From positions 17,546,001 to 17,610,000 of the forward strand of contig OX637296.1 of NCBI GenBank assembly GCA_951799445.1: 64,000 bases of DNA. The letters are read 5' to 3'. This DNA is from Pseudisothecium myosuroides. Lineage: Eukaryota; Streptophyta; Bryopsida; Hypnales; Lembophyllaceae. Positions 1 through 12,520 of the stretch are shown here, piece after piece; within the stretch, counting starts at the first letter, position 1; the number at the start of each line of letters is the position of its first letter. A model generated the notes under the pieces. The model saw only the letters and a list, made by a program, of their open reading frames with translations. It had not been told where the DNA came from and did not search any database. The translations under genes were made by a program, and so were the position numbers.

Positions 1-579
1 CTTGATTTTTTGGTAATTTTTAAAAATAGTCTATTATCCAAAAATAGGCCCAAAATTGATGTTACACTTGCGGTTTTGGAGTTTTTTAGTACTATTGAGT
101 ACGTTTTCTGAAAAGGTACATCAAGAAAATTATATGGAGTTGTTCCTTATATAGAAATATAACTTTTCACCAAAGGATTTTCAAAAATAATTAATTCTAT
201 GTGGTGTGGAAGTCTACAAAGTGAGCTTGCATTTTGAAACATATAAAATATTATTTTCATCGATTTTTTGTTGATTGAACATCTATATAAAGTTTTTAAG
301 AATGGCCAGTTTTTTTTTTGTATTTACTTATTTTTACTATTTTTAAGTAATTTTTGAATCAAAGGTCCTAATTTCTTGAGATTTGGCACTTTTCAAGTTC
401 TCCTACTTAGAGAATTTTTCTATGAATTTCCTTCGGTGAAAACCTTCATTTTAGAGGTATATACATAAGCCATATTTTTTAAATTTTTTAAAAATTAGTT
501 TTCTATTTAAATAGTATTCCTAAAAAATTCATGAGTAATGTAGTAAAACGCAACAAATAGGACAGGTGTTTCTTGCAGT
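1..579 (+). repeat. Dispersed repeat, copy 1 (cut by window edge)
   Basis: This is the first of three copies of one interspersed repeat. The others are at 22929-23649 (reverse orientation) and 46730-47618 (same orientation). Shared landmarks are a stretch reading 'ccaaaaatag' close to the start and an end reading 'gtgtttcttgcag' at 565-578. The full copy at 22929-23649 has inverted ends (ATTGCAAGAAACACCT type), so this is probably a non-autonomous DNA transposon. No ORF is visible. The superfamily is not assigned because I found no clear target duplication. Confidence 0.65.
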
Positions 580-2172
580 CATCCATCATAAGCACCTATA
601 ATATAGATATTTATAACATATATACCATATACTCATAGACAATTTTTATAGTATATACACCTATAACATAGGTGTGTAATATTCTAGGCTCATGGGCTCA
701 CACTCCTATACTCAAATAATAGCAACCCTCATTCAAAAACTATTTAGTTACTATAAAATAGATCACACTAATAGTATCAATCACCCAATTCCGACATTTA
801 TTGGGCCCTCCCATTTTATCAATCATCCATCCATTTTTGTAGAGTGTGTAATGGATAATTTAGGGCTAATAAAAATATGGTTCATTAAATGTTGGTTCAA
901 GTGGGCTTAGTTGCTCATCAGAACAAGTTGTAGCTTGAGGAAATAAAAGAGGTGTTTTTAGAATATTAAACTTGTGCTTTCAAAACACTCAACAAATGGG
1001 ATTACTATTTAATTAATTATGGACAAATCCACAAAGTATGAACATTCTCTGTAATTAAAAATGTATTAGCTAACAACCAATATTTGTCTATTTTAAAATT
1101 TTTATTTGATTCAAAATGATGATTTTGATCCATTTCAACTCAAAAGTCTACATTTGGAGAATATATATTTATATATATATATATATCATATTTTCATCAT
1201 TCATCTCCAAATGCAATATTAATTATGGACTATAGATTTGTCCATAATTAGTTAAATAGAGTGGTAGTTCACTAACCTTGAACCTTTTCAAGATGGTCAT
1301 GACCCCCACCTACTGATTGTTTTATATTTTTATACCAAATGAGATTTAAAAATTCATATCAATTTTAGATCTTATTGATTAATATGATTCCACTTGTATT
1401 TGAGTGCAGTCGACTACTTCTTTTTTTGAAAAATACAAACAACAATAAGCACATTGCACAAGATATCCAAATTGCAAATCAGGGTGGTCATTGGCTATTA
1501 GATGAACTTATGATCAACTTATGATCTCCTAGCCCATGGCACAAAAATAATTCCATTTCTATTATAAATGTGGATGAAGTTGACAAATTTAGATGAAAAA
1601 ATGCATGAATATGATTGAAAAGTGTTTTCTGGTTCAAAAGATGGATGAATGTAGAAATACAATGCTTCACCAAATTTTAAGTGATGGCCATTGTGGCACT
1701 TTTTCAGAAAGTAAAAAAAAAAGGTTGCCTATGACCATCCAAATTATGAAAATACATAGTCTACAAGTCATTCACAATGATTTTTAGAGCCTGATGTGGG
1801 ACTCTAAACAAACAATCTCTCCAAGTATGCCATGTATTTAAACTGGTTGGAGTTATTTCTTTCTACATAAATTTGCTGGCATCTCCTAGGAATGTTATGT
1901 CTGTCAATTGATCATGACATTATGATCCTACCTCTGTCTCAAAATAAATCTAAGGTTTGTAGTGGGAAACTAGTCAAAGTACCACGGATTTATCTAAGAC
2001 AGAGGGAGTATTTGGTTAGCACATTATGATCTTTTCTACAGCAAGGTCATTTTTGACAACATGCAATAAGATGGTCCTTTGACGGCGGAAACATTTTATG
2101 TGACAATTTGGTCACAAACTTATAACAAATTGTATTCTATAAGCTAAGGTCCTACTCTTATGCTCACTTGAC
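580..2172. other. Gene-free AT-rich stretch with one small inverted-repeat element
   Basis: No coding potential is supported. The only structure seen is an inverted repeat with arms near 1005-1031 and 1231-1262 (ctatttaattaattatggac type), about 258 bp overall, consistent with a small MITE. An (AT)n run lies between the arms near 1161-1186. Confidence 0.4.
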
Positions 2173-2390
2173 TTAACCCTTGAACGCTAGGCTGGTGACC
2201 GTGGAATTCATCCGTTTTGGCATCGGATGACATCATCTTCTTTGAAAATACCAAAAAGTGCTCACTGGAGGTCAAACTACTATTCATGATCTTCCCTTTC
2301 CACTCAAAACTTCGAGGATGAATAGTTACATCAGGAGATTCCCTTGCCATTCATTGGCGGCAAAACGTCCGCTTTGGTGTTTGAGGATAA
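2173..2390. mobile_element. TTAA-flanked MITE, family 1, copy 1
   Basis: It starts TTAACCCTTGAACG and ends with a degenerate inverted copy (gtgtttgaggataa). It shares internal text with the other family members: a 'ggatgaatagtt' block, a 'cattcattgg' block, and 'gtcaaactact' or its equivalent. The TTAA target with CCC termini resembles piggyBac-type elements. It carries no ORF. Confidence 0.6.
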
Positions 2391-2410
2391 AATTATATGT
2401 CTGCAATGAC

Positions 2411-2553
2411 TAAGGTGAAAACACCCATTCCCATCCCTGCACCCAGTTCCGTCACAATGTACCAATGGTGCACATTTTCCTAGTAAGAATGTACTCTGTT
2501 GGTACATGGTGACGGAATTGGGTGCAGGGACGGGAATGGGTGTCTTCACCTTA
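2411..2553. mobile_element. Short TA-flanked MITE (TAAGGTGAAAACACCC)
   Basis: This is a 143-bp near-perfect hairpin. Both arms of about 45 bp can be followed, from TAAGGTGAAAACACCCATTC to its complement ending TCTTCACCTTA. The TA at each end fits a Tc1/mariner-type target. Its first bases resemble the TAAGGTAG ends of other elements in the window. Confidence 0.7.
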
Positions 2554-3117
2554 CACTAAGTTACAGAGGGTATTTACTCACTGCACCAAACTGATTTAAA
2601 CAATTCAATATCAAAGAGTACGTGAGCATATATGGCTTCATGGAAACATGGCCGTATGATTGCACATTTGCACGGTAGAAATGAGACAAAGTCTTGCCTT
2701 GCACACTGTTCAGTTGTCTTGCAGGCAGAGTCAGTCTCCAAACAACAGCACTCAACTTTTTGTAGACCAACACAGGGACTTTATGTTGTGAAGTCAAATG
2801 TGGTTGTCATTTGAGGAAGACATAATATTAGAGAGACTGCCTTTTCCTCTCCGGAGTCCTCATCCACCGAATTCATCCATACGTCATTATTATAAGGTTC
2901 AGTACCAGGATAGTGGCAGTACATTTATGGTGTGCTCCATTTTTTTTTGGTAATTTTAGGATTGAACATACAATTCAACAAATAATTGTAAGAAAGAAAT
3001 GGTTTCCAAAATACCCCAAGCTAGGATCCATTGAGTATCTTACCAATGCATCTACTTTGTGGCCTTCAATAACTTATTTTTAATTTTCAAGTGCGAAGAG
3101 AAGCTCTTTGTATATAG
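2554..3117. other. No gene seen
   Basis: Short ORFs on both strands (for example around 2561-2814) lack recognisable domains or splice context. I regard this as non-coding. Confidence 0.4.
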
Positions 3118-3665
3118 TTGGGGTGGTAGAAGGTAGAACAACCCATGTGGGATATAGAAATTAGAATTTGTAGTTTCTTAACCACATAATTTGAATTTGT
3201 TAAGTCAAAAGTAGGAATTGTGTTTGAAATAGAATTTCAGACCTCATTAAGGCATAGTAGAATAAGTTTTTTCAAAAAACTTTGAACTAATAAAAGTTGG
3301 GAAATTAAGTTAAGTTTTATCTCTAAAAATACGTTTGGGGTTTCAATCATTCAATCAAAAGTTATAGACAGTTTTCAGAGGGGATGTTTGAAAATGTCAA
3401 AAACAAATTCCCTTCCAACCCCTCTCTGAAATTTGTCCATAATTTTTGATTGGAGGATTGAAATCCCAAACGGATTTTTGTAAATAAAACTTAACTTAAT
3501 TTTCCAACTTTTGTTAGTTCAAAGTTTTAAAAAAAAAGTCATTATACTATGCCTAAACGAGGTCTAAAATTTTACTTTAAACACAATTCCTACTTTTGAC
3601 TTGAGCTCCTACTAATTCTAATTTAGATATCCCACATGGGTTGTTTTACCTCCTACCACCCAATA
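3118..3665. repeat. Long palindromic (foldback) repeat, copy 1
   Basis: An inverted repeat of about 545 bp with arms of about 250 bp. The left arm holds 'ggtggtagaaggtagaac' and 'cccatgtgggatat'; the right arm holds their complements. A related copy lies inside the CACTA element at 50134-50640. Just outside the right arm both copies continue with a TATAAAG motif followed by 'cttgtct', so the repeat unit is longer than the palindrome and may include a promoter. Confidence 0.75.
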
Positions 3666-4027
3666 TTTATATAAAGAGCTTGTCTCCCCTACTCAGGACA
3701 CAAGAAATGAATAACTTCCAAAGCTGAATGGGTGAGAAGCTAATTCATTGTATGCAAAGAATTTTTTGCTCAATGTTTTATAGTTGTACTTTAAACCTTA
3801 GGAGCTTAGTTATTTACTTTGATAAAATTGGAAGTACTGCAGTGTTGGAGTTGCTAACTGAGCACACTATTGACAAGTCTTGTGTGGATTGACACCTATC
3901 TTTAGCTACTGATGTGGTGTTGAATATACCACACCATTCTATCAGGGAGGAGGCAGTAGTCAGTAAGACTATTGAATGTTATGGATGTGCAGAAATCAAT
4001 ACTATTGTATTTGTGTCACCTTGAACC

Positions 4028-4257
4028 TTAACCCGAGAACACGGGGCAGGTCACCAAGGAAATCATTCTTTTGGGTATTGTGAGAATCATTTGCTTAAAC
4101 TAAACCAAGAGCATTCATTGGAGGTCAAACTATTGTGCAAGAACCTCCCCTTTTCACAGAAAATTTCAAGAGTAAACATTTGCACTTTTGCCTTTGATGG
4201 AAGAATTCTTAGTCATTCAATGGAGAATTTTAGACCGATGCATTGATACGGGGTTAA
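4028..4257. mobile_element. TTAA-flanked MITE, family 1, copy 2
   Basis: Starts TTAACCCGAGAACACG and ends with gggttaa. The interior matches copies 1 and 3-6 ('cattggaggtcaaact', 'gtcattcaatgg'). About 230 bp, no ORF. Confidence 0.6.
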
Positions 4258-4419
4258 AGGTTTAAGAAGCCCAATTTGGGTTGTAGTAGGGTATGTTTTG
4301 TGTATTTGACGTGCAAGGTGTATGAATTGAAGTATATAGTAGCTTCAAAAGTTTGTATTTATATTGAGCCAGATCCTATGACACATAGCACTTCCTATTT
4401 AGATTATTATTGCACCACT

Positions 4420-4835
4420 TAAGGTAGGAGGCTCTAAAAGTGAACATCTAAAGGCTGGTCCCCCTTTTTCATGTGGTTTCTTGGATGGAAAATTTTTTAG
4501 CTCATTTTTCAGACAAAGAGAAATAGATTTTGATTGTAACACAAATTGTTTCGTATTTTTTGAAGCATTTTTGAATTACTTATAAACTTTCAAACAAGAT
4601 GAGTTATAGGTCCCTATTTATGACCCTAGGCCTTCCATAAACCGTTCACATGCAACTTCTAGAGATAAATGGGGAAAGCAAAGAGAATGATTGGCTCTTC
4701 CAATAAGTAATATTTGTTTTATCAATCCATTCAATGACTATAGAAGGTCCATTTAAAGACCACCTCACGTCTATTTTAGAAGAGTCTATATGGGCGATTC
4801 TAAATGCCTGCTTGCTTTCAGAGCCTCCTACCTTA
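4420..4835. mobile_element. TAAGGTAGGAGGCTC MITE, copy 1
   Basis: Terminal inverted repeats TAAGGTAGGAGGCTC / GAGCCTCCTACCTTA flank about 415 bp that aligns end to end with 21173-21586 (shared 'ggctggtcc', 'cagacaaagagaaat', 'aggtccctattt'). The TA ends and the AAGGTAG start match the pogo-like element at 52595-56414. No ORF. Confidence 0.75.
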
Positions 4836-5454
4836 CATGTTTGAGAAGTTGCAAAATGGTCTCATATTCTCTATGTATGGTATACATTATAAGGTTTAGA
4901 TATTAAAATGACCTCCAAATGAAAGATGTTAATTGTTGAATTTTCAATCCACCGGAATATGTCGACATATTTTTGTTCATATTTTGTATTTTAAAAATAA
5001 AATACAAGGCTATATATATGGTGCCCACTAGACCTTTAAAAGGTTAAGTGAATAAACTCTCCATTAACACCAAACCCTTCTCTCTCTGTCACTTTTAACC
5101 CCAAATGCATTTGAAGTTGGAAAGTGGCTCCTAGATGATTTTAGATGCAAAATTCTTGATGAAGGACTGAAATTTTTCATCCACTTTTTTGAGAGGTTTC
5201 TAAATGTCTTTGTAGTGTTGATGTTGGTGGAAATTACCTTATAGAGGTATTATTGACCTCTCAACATAAGAAGATGCTAAAAAAATGAATGACTAAAGAT
5301 GCTCTAACTTTTAATGTATTCTGGCAACTTGTACATCTTTGCTCTTGATTTAAATTAAAGACATTGAGATGATAGTATATGAATTTAAAACCAACTAATA
5401 ATATAAAGCTTCTTTCAACTTTAATTTGAAATATTTTAAAATCCCTAAAATTGA
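4836..5454. other. No gene seen
   Basis: AT-rich sequence without a supported ORF or a repeat that I can delimit. Confidence 0.4.
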
Positions 5455-6368
5455 TACTTTATTGCAATTTGAATTTTAGACCTACAACCACGATCTATTT
5501 ATTTTCTAATTATAGGATGATAAAGTAAAAATTTCTATATTAAGATGTTCTATATTACACACTTATGATGAAATTTTCATATTTTTGAAGAATTTCTTTT
5601 TTGTATTTGATATGGATTGTTTTCACTTATTCTTCATAAATTCATAATAATTTCAAATTTTCATCAAAAAATTTGAAAATTTGAAGAAATGCAAAGACAT
5701 ATGATTTCATCTTTAAAAGAAATAAAAATATTTAAATCATAATTAGAAAAAAATAGAGCATTATAAAAGGTTAAGCATTTTAATCCCTAAAGGATGGGCC
5801 TATGACCACAAAATTGAACATATATTTTTTCGCTTTGCTTGTTGTTGTTTTGTGATTGTTTATGAATAAAAACATTTATATTTATATGTAAAGATGAAAT
5901 CACATGCCTTCTTTACCCTTAAACGACGTGGCGGACGTTTGGCGTCCGATGAATGACAAAGAATCTTTGCATGTGGATAGAAGTACAACTATTCATCCTC
6001 CAAAGTTTGTTGTGAAAAAGGAAGGTCTTCTATACTAGGTTGACTTTCAATGAGTGCTTTTCCATTTTTTTTAAAGCAATGATTCTCACGGTATTCAAAT
6101 GGATGATTTCCACGGTCACCAGTCCATCCTTTAAGGGTTAAATAATAAAATTATAGATTTTCATGAAATTACCTTAAATTTTTTTTAAAGAGTGAAGAAA
6201 ATTTATATTCAAATATTCAATACAATTAAAAAATCCAATTTTTTTCACAATGGGTGTATATAGTGTAGAATATCATGGTGTGAACTAAAATTTTGTATCA
6301 TTTTATAATTAGAAAATCAATAGGTTGTGGATATAGGCCCAATGTTCAAATTGCAATCATAATAAACT
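5455..6368. repeat. Foldback element with a nested MITE
   Basis: Arms at about 5455-5700 and 6145-6368 are inverted copies: left 'ttattgcaatttgaa' and 'attttctaattata', with complements on the right. A TTAA-type MITE (5912-6141) sits in the loop, so the foldback is older than that insertion. No coding sequence. Confidence 0.65.
5912..6141. mobile_element. TTAA-flanked MITE, family 1, copy 3
   Basis: Starts tttaCCCTTAAACGACG and ends CTTTAAGGGTTAA. It has the same interior as the other copies, in the opposite orientation to copies 1 and 2. It is inserted within the foldback at 5455-6368. Confidence 0.7.
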
Positions 6369-7280
6369 CCATTTCACTGGTTGGACTCAATTTCAAAAGA
6401 ATCATTTTCATAGCTAAATTTCAATCAAGGATATAGAGCTAGAAGGCACTAAAGCACATCGCTTGGCGATCCATTTAGAGCTTAAGTCCTCATGTAAAAT
6501 AGAAAAATGGTGTAAATGACGTGATTTTGGTATGATGACGTGGCACATGCATCCTTCAACCATGAATCAAAATAAAGAAAAGATGCATGAAATTCATCCA
6601 ATTTTTATTGCAACCTAAACGTCTTTGTCATCTTTGGACCTGTCCACAAATTGGAAGTTTGGGACCCATAGTGCTTTTGGTAGTTTTGGATTAACATACA
6701 CAAAAGTGTGACTTTGTAAGATTTACTATGGTTTTGAGAGCTCTTTTGATTATTACCATTATCATAATTGAAGGGAAATTTATAGATTTAGAAATGCTCA
6801 AAACGTTATTCACTTATACTTCTTTCCAAATTTGAAGCGGCATTCATATCGCATTTGATATTAACTTGGTGATTTTTACATGTTTTTTACAGTGGTCATG
6901 AAACTAGAGAAAGTAAATATGGTTCTTAGGTGAGCTCAAAGATGTTTAATCCCTTAAATAAGGACAATTTGATTGTTCAATGCCATTTGGAAGTTCAAGT
7001 AATTCCCTACAAAATCAATTTTGAACGGATCTTTCTAGAACTTTAATATAAGATGTGCACATGAAGTACCAATTTGTTGGGGATATAATTTTTCTAATCA
7101 GATGCCCGGATCAAAAGTTATGTTGCCCAAAGCTTTTGGATAAGGCGGGCAACTTCGAGTAGCATAGGCAAAATTCCTCTTCTACCTTTGAAATTTGGTA
7201 GGTATGTAATTAACATAATATAGAAAGCAACTCTCACAGAAAATCTCATATATAGTGCAAAAATCTCACTCTAGGAGGAG
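6369..7280. other. No gene seen
   Basis: No ORF of note and no delimitable repeat. Confidence 0.4.
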
Positions 7281-8213
7281 TTAACCCCTAAAGGACCATT
7301 ATCCCTACGAGGGACAAATGCGTTTTCGGGCAGGTACCTACGGGCTGAAATTTTCTCTTGATTTTTTGAAACTTTTTTTGGAGGTAGAAAAGCTGATTAG
7401 CTTCAAGGGAATATAATTTTTTTCACAATCGGTGCCCGGGAAAAAAAGTTATGACCATTTAAGCTCAAAATAAGGGATGGGGGGCAGCTCGGGCAGCAAA
7501 AAAAAAATGGACAAAATCTGAATTTATTTTTTAATATTTTTTTCTCATAGATTATATTTTTGGCTATCTGGAAAGCTTTGATTCATTTCATTTGGATATG
7601 TTATGAGAAAGTTATGGACATTCTTGTTTTTCGGGCAGTTAAAGCATCTTCTTGAAAAAAATAACTTTAGGATTCATTTCTGAATGCAATTTTTCAAATT
7701 TTTCAAATTTTTTTTCATGGTCTAGTTTACTTGCTAGAACAATCTCACCATTGGGATTAGTGCATTTTAATTCCATCTAAAATATATGAATATTTTAGAT
7801 TTTCCTTCTGTATTGTACCTACATCTACTTAAATTTTTTTTTAATAATGATAATTAAATTTTTTTTGAATTTTTTTTTTCCTAGACTCTCAACTCAATTC
7901 TCCACTATAACAATTAAAACCTCAAAACTTTGTAGTGCAAAAATTTTAAGTTAAAATTGTTTAAAGTCAAAAAATCTAGTCCCGCAATGTGTTGAAAAAC
8001 TTGTTTTTTTCACTTTAAATGCAAATATCTTGCAATTTGTGCAGTCAAAAATTCTAAAAGAAATTCCCCACATTCTTATACTAGTTAGGTGTAAGATCCT
8101 ACGGTTGGATGTGAAAAAAAAACATTTTTTCAAATTTTTTTACTCTTTGCTATAGAAATGGCAGTTTTCAGTGTTTTTTGGTAAAAAAAAGGCCTCGGTC
8201 CTTTAGGGGTTAA
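7281..8213. mobile_element. TTAA-flanked element, family 2, copy 1
   Basis: A 933-bp element starting TTAACCCCTAAAGGACC and ending GGTCCTTTAGGGGTTAA. The interior recurs in copies at 41719, 42864, 45491 and 51658 (shared 'aaagctttgattcattt' and 'tatgagaaagttatgga' blocks; 'cgggcag' motifs). No transposase ORF is present, so it is non-autonomous. TTAA plus CCC ends suggest a piggyBac-like origin. Confidence 0.75.
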
Positions 8214-9640
8214 AGTTTGTTGACCTATCAGGCAAGGTTAGAAAAAGAAATCTTCAAACTTCAAACACTATAATCTTTCAATCCACATGGGCAATTTTTT
8301 TTAGATTTGTTCCATTCATCCCTATAGTAGTCTACTACAAGTTTTTATGGTTGGATTTTTAAAAGTTTTTTATTCATTTTTTAATAACTGCCCTAAAAAG
8401 TGACAATTTTTGACAATTTATATCCCAATGTGCCCCGTCCTTTAGAGGTTAAAGTGATTTTTTTAAAAATATTTCATTTAATCCCAAAATAACCTGATAG
8501 GTTTTATTGGACGTTCAAATTAGCATGATGCCCTTTTCAAGTGCATAATTAGAGCTTAGGAACTTTAGTTACAACAACTTAGAGACTTTTGTAGGCTAAT
8601 TGAATGTCAACTTATCAACTCATGTTTCTTCTATATGTTGGACTTTGTAGAGGAATTTTCACCAACTAACAATGCCTGATAATATTGTTCCTTCTAGAAA
8701 AGAAGTGTTGTAAGACTTCAGATGAACAAATTCTTAATTCACACCAACTCAATAGAGGTTGGAGTTACTCCTTTATCTCTCTCTTTCTACAAGAATTGAT
8801 TGATGGGACCATCCAAAGCTGCTCAATAATCTCTTATTGAATCATTGCAAGAGACACAAGTACTTCATATACGTCATATAGAGAGTGACCTAAGAGTGAT
8901 GGGGCTTTCCTTTGCAATAACCTTTGAAGCATGACTTGCATGAATTTGAAACTTTTATTGGAGATGCATGTCTTAAGTGCAATCATAATCCATATTTTTT
9001 AAAAATTAATAAAATAATTTTATTTTTAAAAATCAATTTTTTCAATATGTCATGTTTCGAGTTTTAAGGGATTCAAAACTATGGAGTACCCAAAATTAAT
9101 GATCTAGAGCTGAAATTTTTGTGGTCTGTTCTTACAATAGGAGGGCATATCCTTAGTTTGAATCATACATTGAAAACTCCAAAGGAATTTGACCAAGCTT
9201 GCCAATGGATGGTTGAATTCTTGAGGATTAATGGATATCTCTAATGTCATCTCCATTTTTCTCTCATTTCTCTAGTGTGAAATAATTAACTAGTGCCGAA
9301 ATCAGGTAAGATTTTCTCAAAAAATTGCCAAAAGTATAAAATATGCATCATTACACTGTTTAAGAAAAATGGCTATTTAATCTATTTTTAATTATGCTAA
9401 AATTTGGCTAAAAACATGTCTTCTGATTGTCATAATTTTCATCCATTTGATTTTTTCCATCCATTTAGAGTGATATTTCATCCAATCCACTACCTTCCAT
9501 CTAACTAATTTCAAGTACAATTTAATATCATCAATTGCAACTATGCTAACCACTCTACCTCTACTAGTGAATTTTTTTTTTTTTTTTCATTTTGGAGAGG
9601 TAGCCAGCTATTTCTTCAATACTTATGTCACATTTGGATG
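8214..9640. other. No gene seen
   Basis: AT-rich. A lone family 2-like end ('cctttagaggttaa') occurs near 8440-8454 without a matching partner. Nothing else can be supported. Confidence 0.4.
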
Positions 9641-10285
9641 GTATTTGATGATATCTATATGAATTTCGGTTATACCATGGTGAATTTGGTCTACTTGTTT
9701 GAAAATACTACAGGATTCTCGCTATTTTATACCCAAGTACCCCCCTCCTTTAATTTCCTGTACAAAAATGGGTCTTTGTGGTTTCTCTGTATCAAAGTGG
9801 CTGACATTGGTTTGTGGAAAAACAAGCAAACTCTTTGCAGGGAAAATCCCTGGCTTTCTTTATTCGCACCAACCATAGAAAAATAGTACCTGGCTCCAGA
9901 AATACCGACAGTCGCAGCCCCTCCGGACGAGGGACCGACGGATGCATCGACAAACAACTGAAGACGGTGACCATGCACTGTACAACTGTAAAAGATTCCT
10001 GTTCCAGAGAACCGGCCGCAGCTTCAGCTTGCAACAAGTCGGAGAAACCTCGTATGACCTGCATTATTCATCCAAGTTCCCAAGGCGGACGGAGTTCTAG
10101 ACTTCTACAGTGGACTACTAGAACCAGAGTACCACCCTTGTGAGATGAGCTCATCTCCGGACCTGCCGCAGTTTTGCAATAAGCCGCAAACCTCCTAGGC
10201 ACTGCATTAACTTAGTTCATAACATTAACTTCTTCAGCACATTCGCTGAACTTTCACGCCATGTTCTTCTATCATGGGCAATTAT
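9640..10285. other. GC-richer stretch, possible relic of a coding sequence
   Basis: Base composition rises compared with the flanks. On the minus strand (9978-9727) one frame reads LFVDASVGPSSGGAA, faintly like the first strand of an RNase H fold in retroelements. The match is short and could be chance. Overlapping ORFs on both strands suggest no clean gene. The phrase 'ggagttctagacttct' near 10091 recurs near 11274, so this region and 11.2 kb share a duplicated piece. Confidence 0.2.
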
Positions 10286-10623
10286 GGGCAATTTCATTGA
10301 AATGGCGGTATTCCAAGTGACACTTTGAAAGTGTGCCATTTTCACCATCTAGGACGGGTATAGATTTTAGGACGGCCATTCTGAACCATCTAGGACAGGT
10401 GTAGAGTTAGAACGTCCTTTTTGAACTGTTTTCATGCCATTTTAAAATAATATCACCATTTTAATGAAATTGCTTTGAAACAATTCGGAATGGCCGTTCT
10501 AAATCTATACCAGTCCTAGATGATTCAGGATGCCGGTTCTAAAATCTATACCTATCCTAGATGGTGAAAATGGCACACCGTCAAAGTAGCACTTGGAATA
10601 CCGCCATTATAATGAAATTGCCC
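10286..10623. mobile_element. Hairpin MITE (GGGCAATTTCATT), copy A
   Basis: A 338-bp element that folds almost completely on itself. The arms begin GGGCAATTTCATTGAAATGG and end with the complement. The flanks 10281-10285 and 10624-10628 both read ATTAT, a likely 5-bp target duplication. Internal short motifs (ctaggac, tatagattt) repeat. Copies B-F lie at 12875, 14038, 21830, 31088 and 34245. Confidence 0.8.
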
Positions 10624-12520
10624 ATTATCACAGTGGCACGTTACATTTTCAATGAGTTCGGGGAGAGGTTTGGGGACGGAATTCAACTTTGACTCCCCCT
10701 ACTGTTTAGCAATGAGGGAGGGGTCCCTTTTGCATCCTTGATAAGCCGCCCCTTCCTGTGAACAAATATGTCCTATATGGCTACTCAGCCAATGAGTCAA
10801 CCACAATTCTTTGAATTAGATAAATTAGCTATTAAGTCCCTCCGAGGTACAGTATCTCCGAGGGATCTAGCACAGCATAATACCTTCAGCATTTTTACTT
10901 TGGACTAACTCCTGTTGACCTTGATCCACAGGTGAATTTTTGGAGGGACGAAAAGGTCAGAATCTGTCAGACTGAACAAAATTTCGCCCAAAATAAAACC
11001 GACAGCCAGTGCTGGCCTGCTGGGTAACTTAGGGCCAGCTTGCATGTGAGCCCAGTGGGCAAAGAAGCAACTAAAAGACAAGAACAGTGCCACCAATGAT
11101 CGGTAAACGTGGAAGTAGGAGAGAGAGTTCCACCCATATCAGTGAAGAATACACTGTAGAAGGAGCATAAAAGTACTTTCTATATTTCGGCATTGTTGAC
11201 TGCTCCCACCCACCGATACACGTAAGGATGCCCTTTACACAATGTTATGTTCATCCAGGCAAGCTCCCATGGCGGAGTTCTAGACTTCTAGTACCCTGGT
11301 ACTGCAGGTACAACTGAAGCTTACCCTTGAGCTCCGCCAGTGACAGCACGCCTGCAACAGTATGCCCCCCGCTGCTCCCCCAGTCCAGCCCAATTGCTGG
11401 GCCTCACAGTCGGGATCCCACAATGCAAATATAGCGAAGGGTTTCACATCACCAGTGTCGCGCAGTTTCGGGCTACAGTAAACTCACCAAGTCGTCTCCC
11501 TTCAGTTCGGGCCTGCCGAAGGGGCCAATCAGTATCTTCCCCTACCGGATTCTTGTGCACGTTTTTAGCGAGTGCAGCGGGGCGGGACGTCACCACGAGA
11601 CTTGTCTGGCCGTAAAGACTTTGCCGGCAAGCTCGCTCCGACTGACGGAAGGGAGATCGATTGGAGAATGTGATTGCTCATCACTTACTGCAATGCTCGT
11701 GTTGTCGCTGTTGCCGTTGTCGTTGCTGTCGTTGTTGTAAATGTTGTTGATTCCAGTTCCTTTCGTTCTTTGTCCCTTCCAATCTCTAGCTTTCTGAAGA
11801 ATGGAGTTCAGATGGGTATGATCTGTCGGTCGGACACAGGGCGATTATATTAATCTCTGGTCCCGGATTGCCAAATGTTCCTAGTTTACAGGGTAGATTT
11901 GTGCCATGGTGTTCCCTGATTCCTCCTGTTCCGACTGCTAAAGCATCCAGGACACACCGTACGAGAAACAAGGATAATCTCGGTGTAGGAGATTAGAGAA
12001 CTGGTGGTAGTTTGGACTGGTCACTTTTGGGGGTAGGGAAGCGTTTTTGGTTAGTCACCAACCGGTTGCAGCGTGTGTGCATGTGTGAGTTTTCGTGGTT
12101 TTCTTGCTTGTGGTGAGACTGGATTATGTTGATGAAGTATTCACTATTTGGTTCTAGTAGAAGGTAACGTTCGGTTCTAGCAGGAATCCGTTAGAAATAC
12201 AAGGGTTGTGGCGCTTGTGGAGATCTAGTTACCGAGATAACCCGACTTCCTTCCATCGTGACCAGCAAAAAACTGGTAATTGCGGACACTGTGTGATTCT
12301 CGAATTCTGTGCGGGGAATGAATCCACTGGTGAAGCACCGTGGCGTGGACAAGAATGAGTGTGCTTGGGGTCTAACTCCAGGTTCTGCGGTTCTCGGATT
12401 CCAGCTATGGCATGTAAGGAGCAGGCTATGAGTTCAGGAGGCTTTGGTTTTCGGATTCGCCGACTATTAGGAGAACGTGGCTGTTGAAATTACTTCCTGA
12501 AGAGGTGTATTTGGCAAGAA
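10624..12520 (+). promoter_or_regulatory. Upstream region of the receptor kinase gene
   Basis: About 1.9 kb with higher GC than the surrounding DNA, ending at the kinase start codon. It probably holds the promoter and 5' leader, but I cannot fix a transcription start. Near 11695-11745 there is a trinucleotide-like run (gttgtcgct, gttgccgttgtcgttgct). An in-frame stop at 12485-12487 precedes the chosen ATG. ORFs of 60-90 codons here show no domain and overlap on both strands, so I do not call them genes. Confidence 0.35.

Noticed and set aside
9727..10143. RNase H-like gene on the minus strand
   Set aside because: Only one short phrase (FVDAS ... GGAA) resembles the fold, with no further catalytic residues or reverse transcriptase nearby.
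11340..11740. ORFs of 91 and 61 codons upstream of the receptor kinase
   Set aside because: No domain, overlapping frames, and position in a likely promoter/leader; GC content alone explains the open frames.
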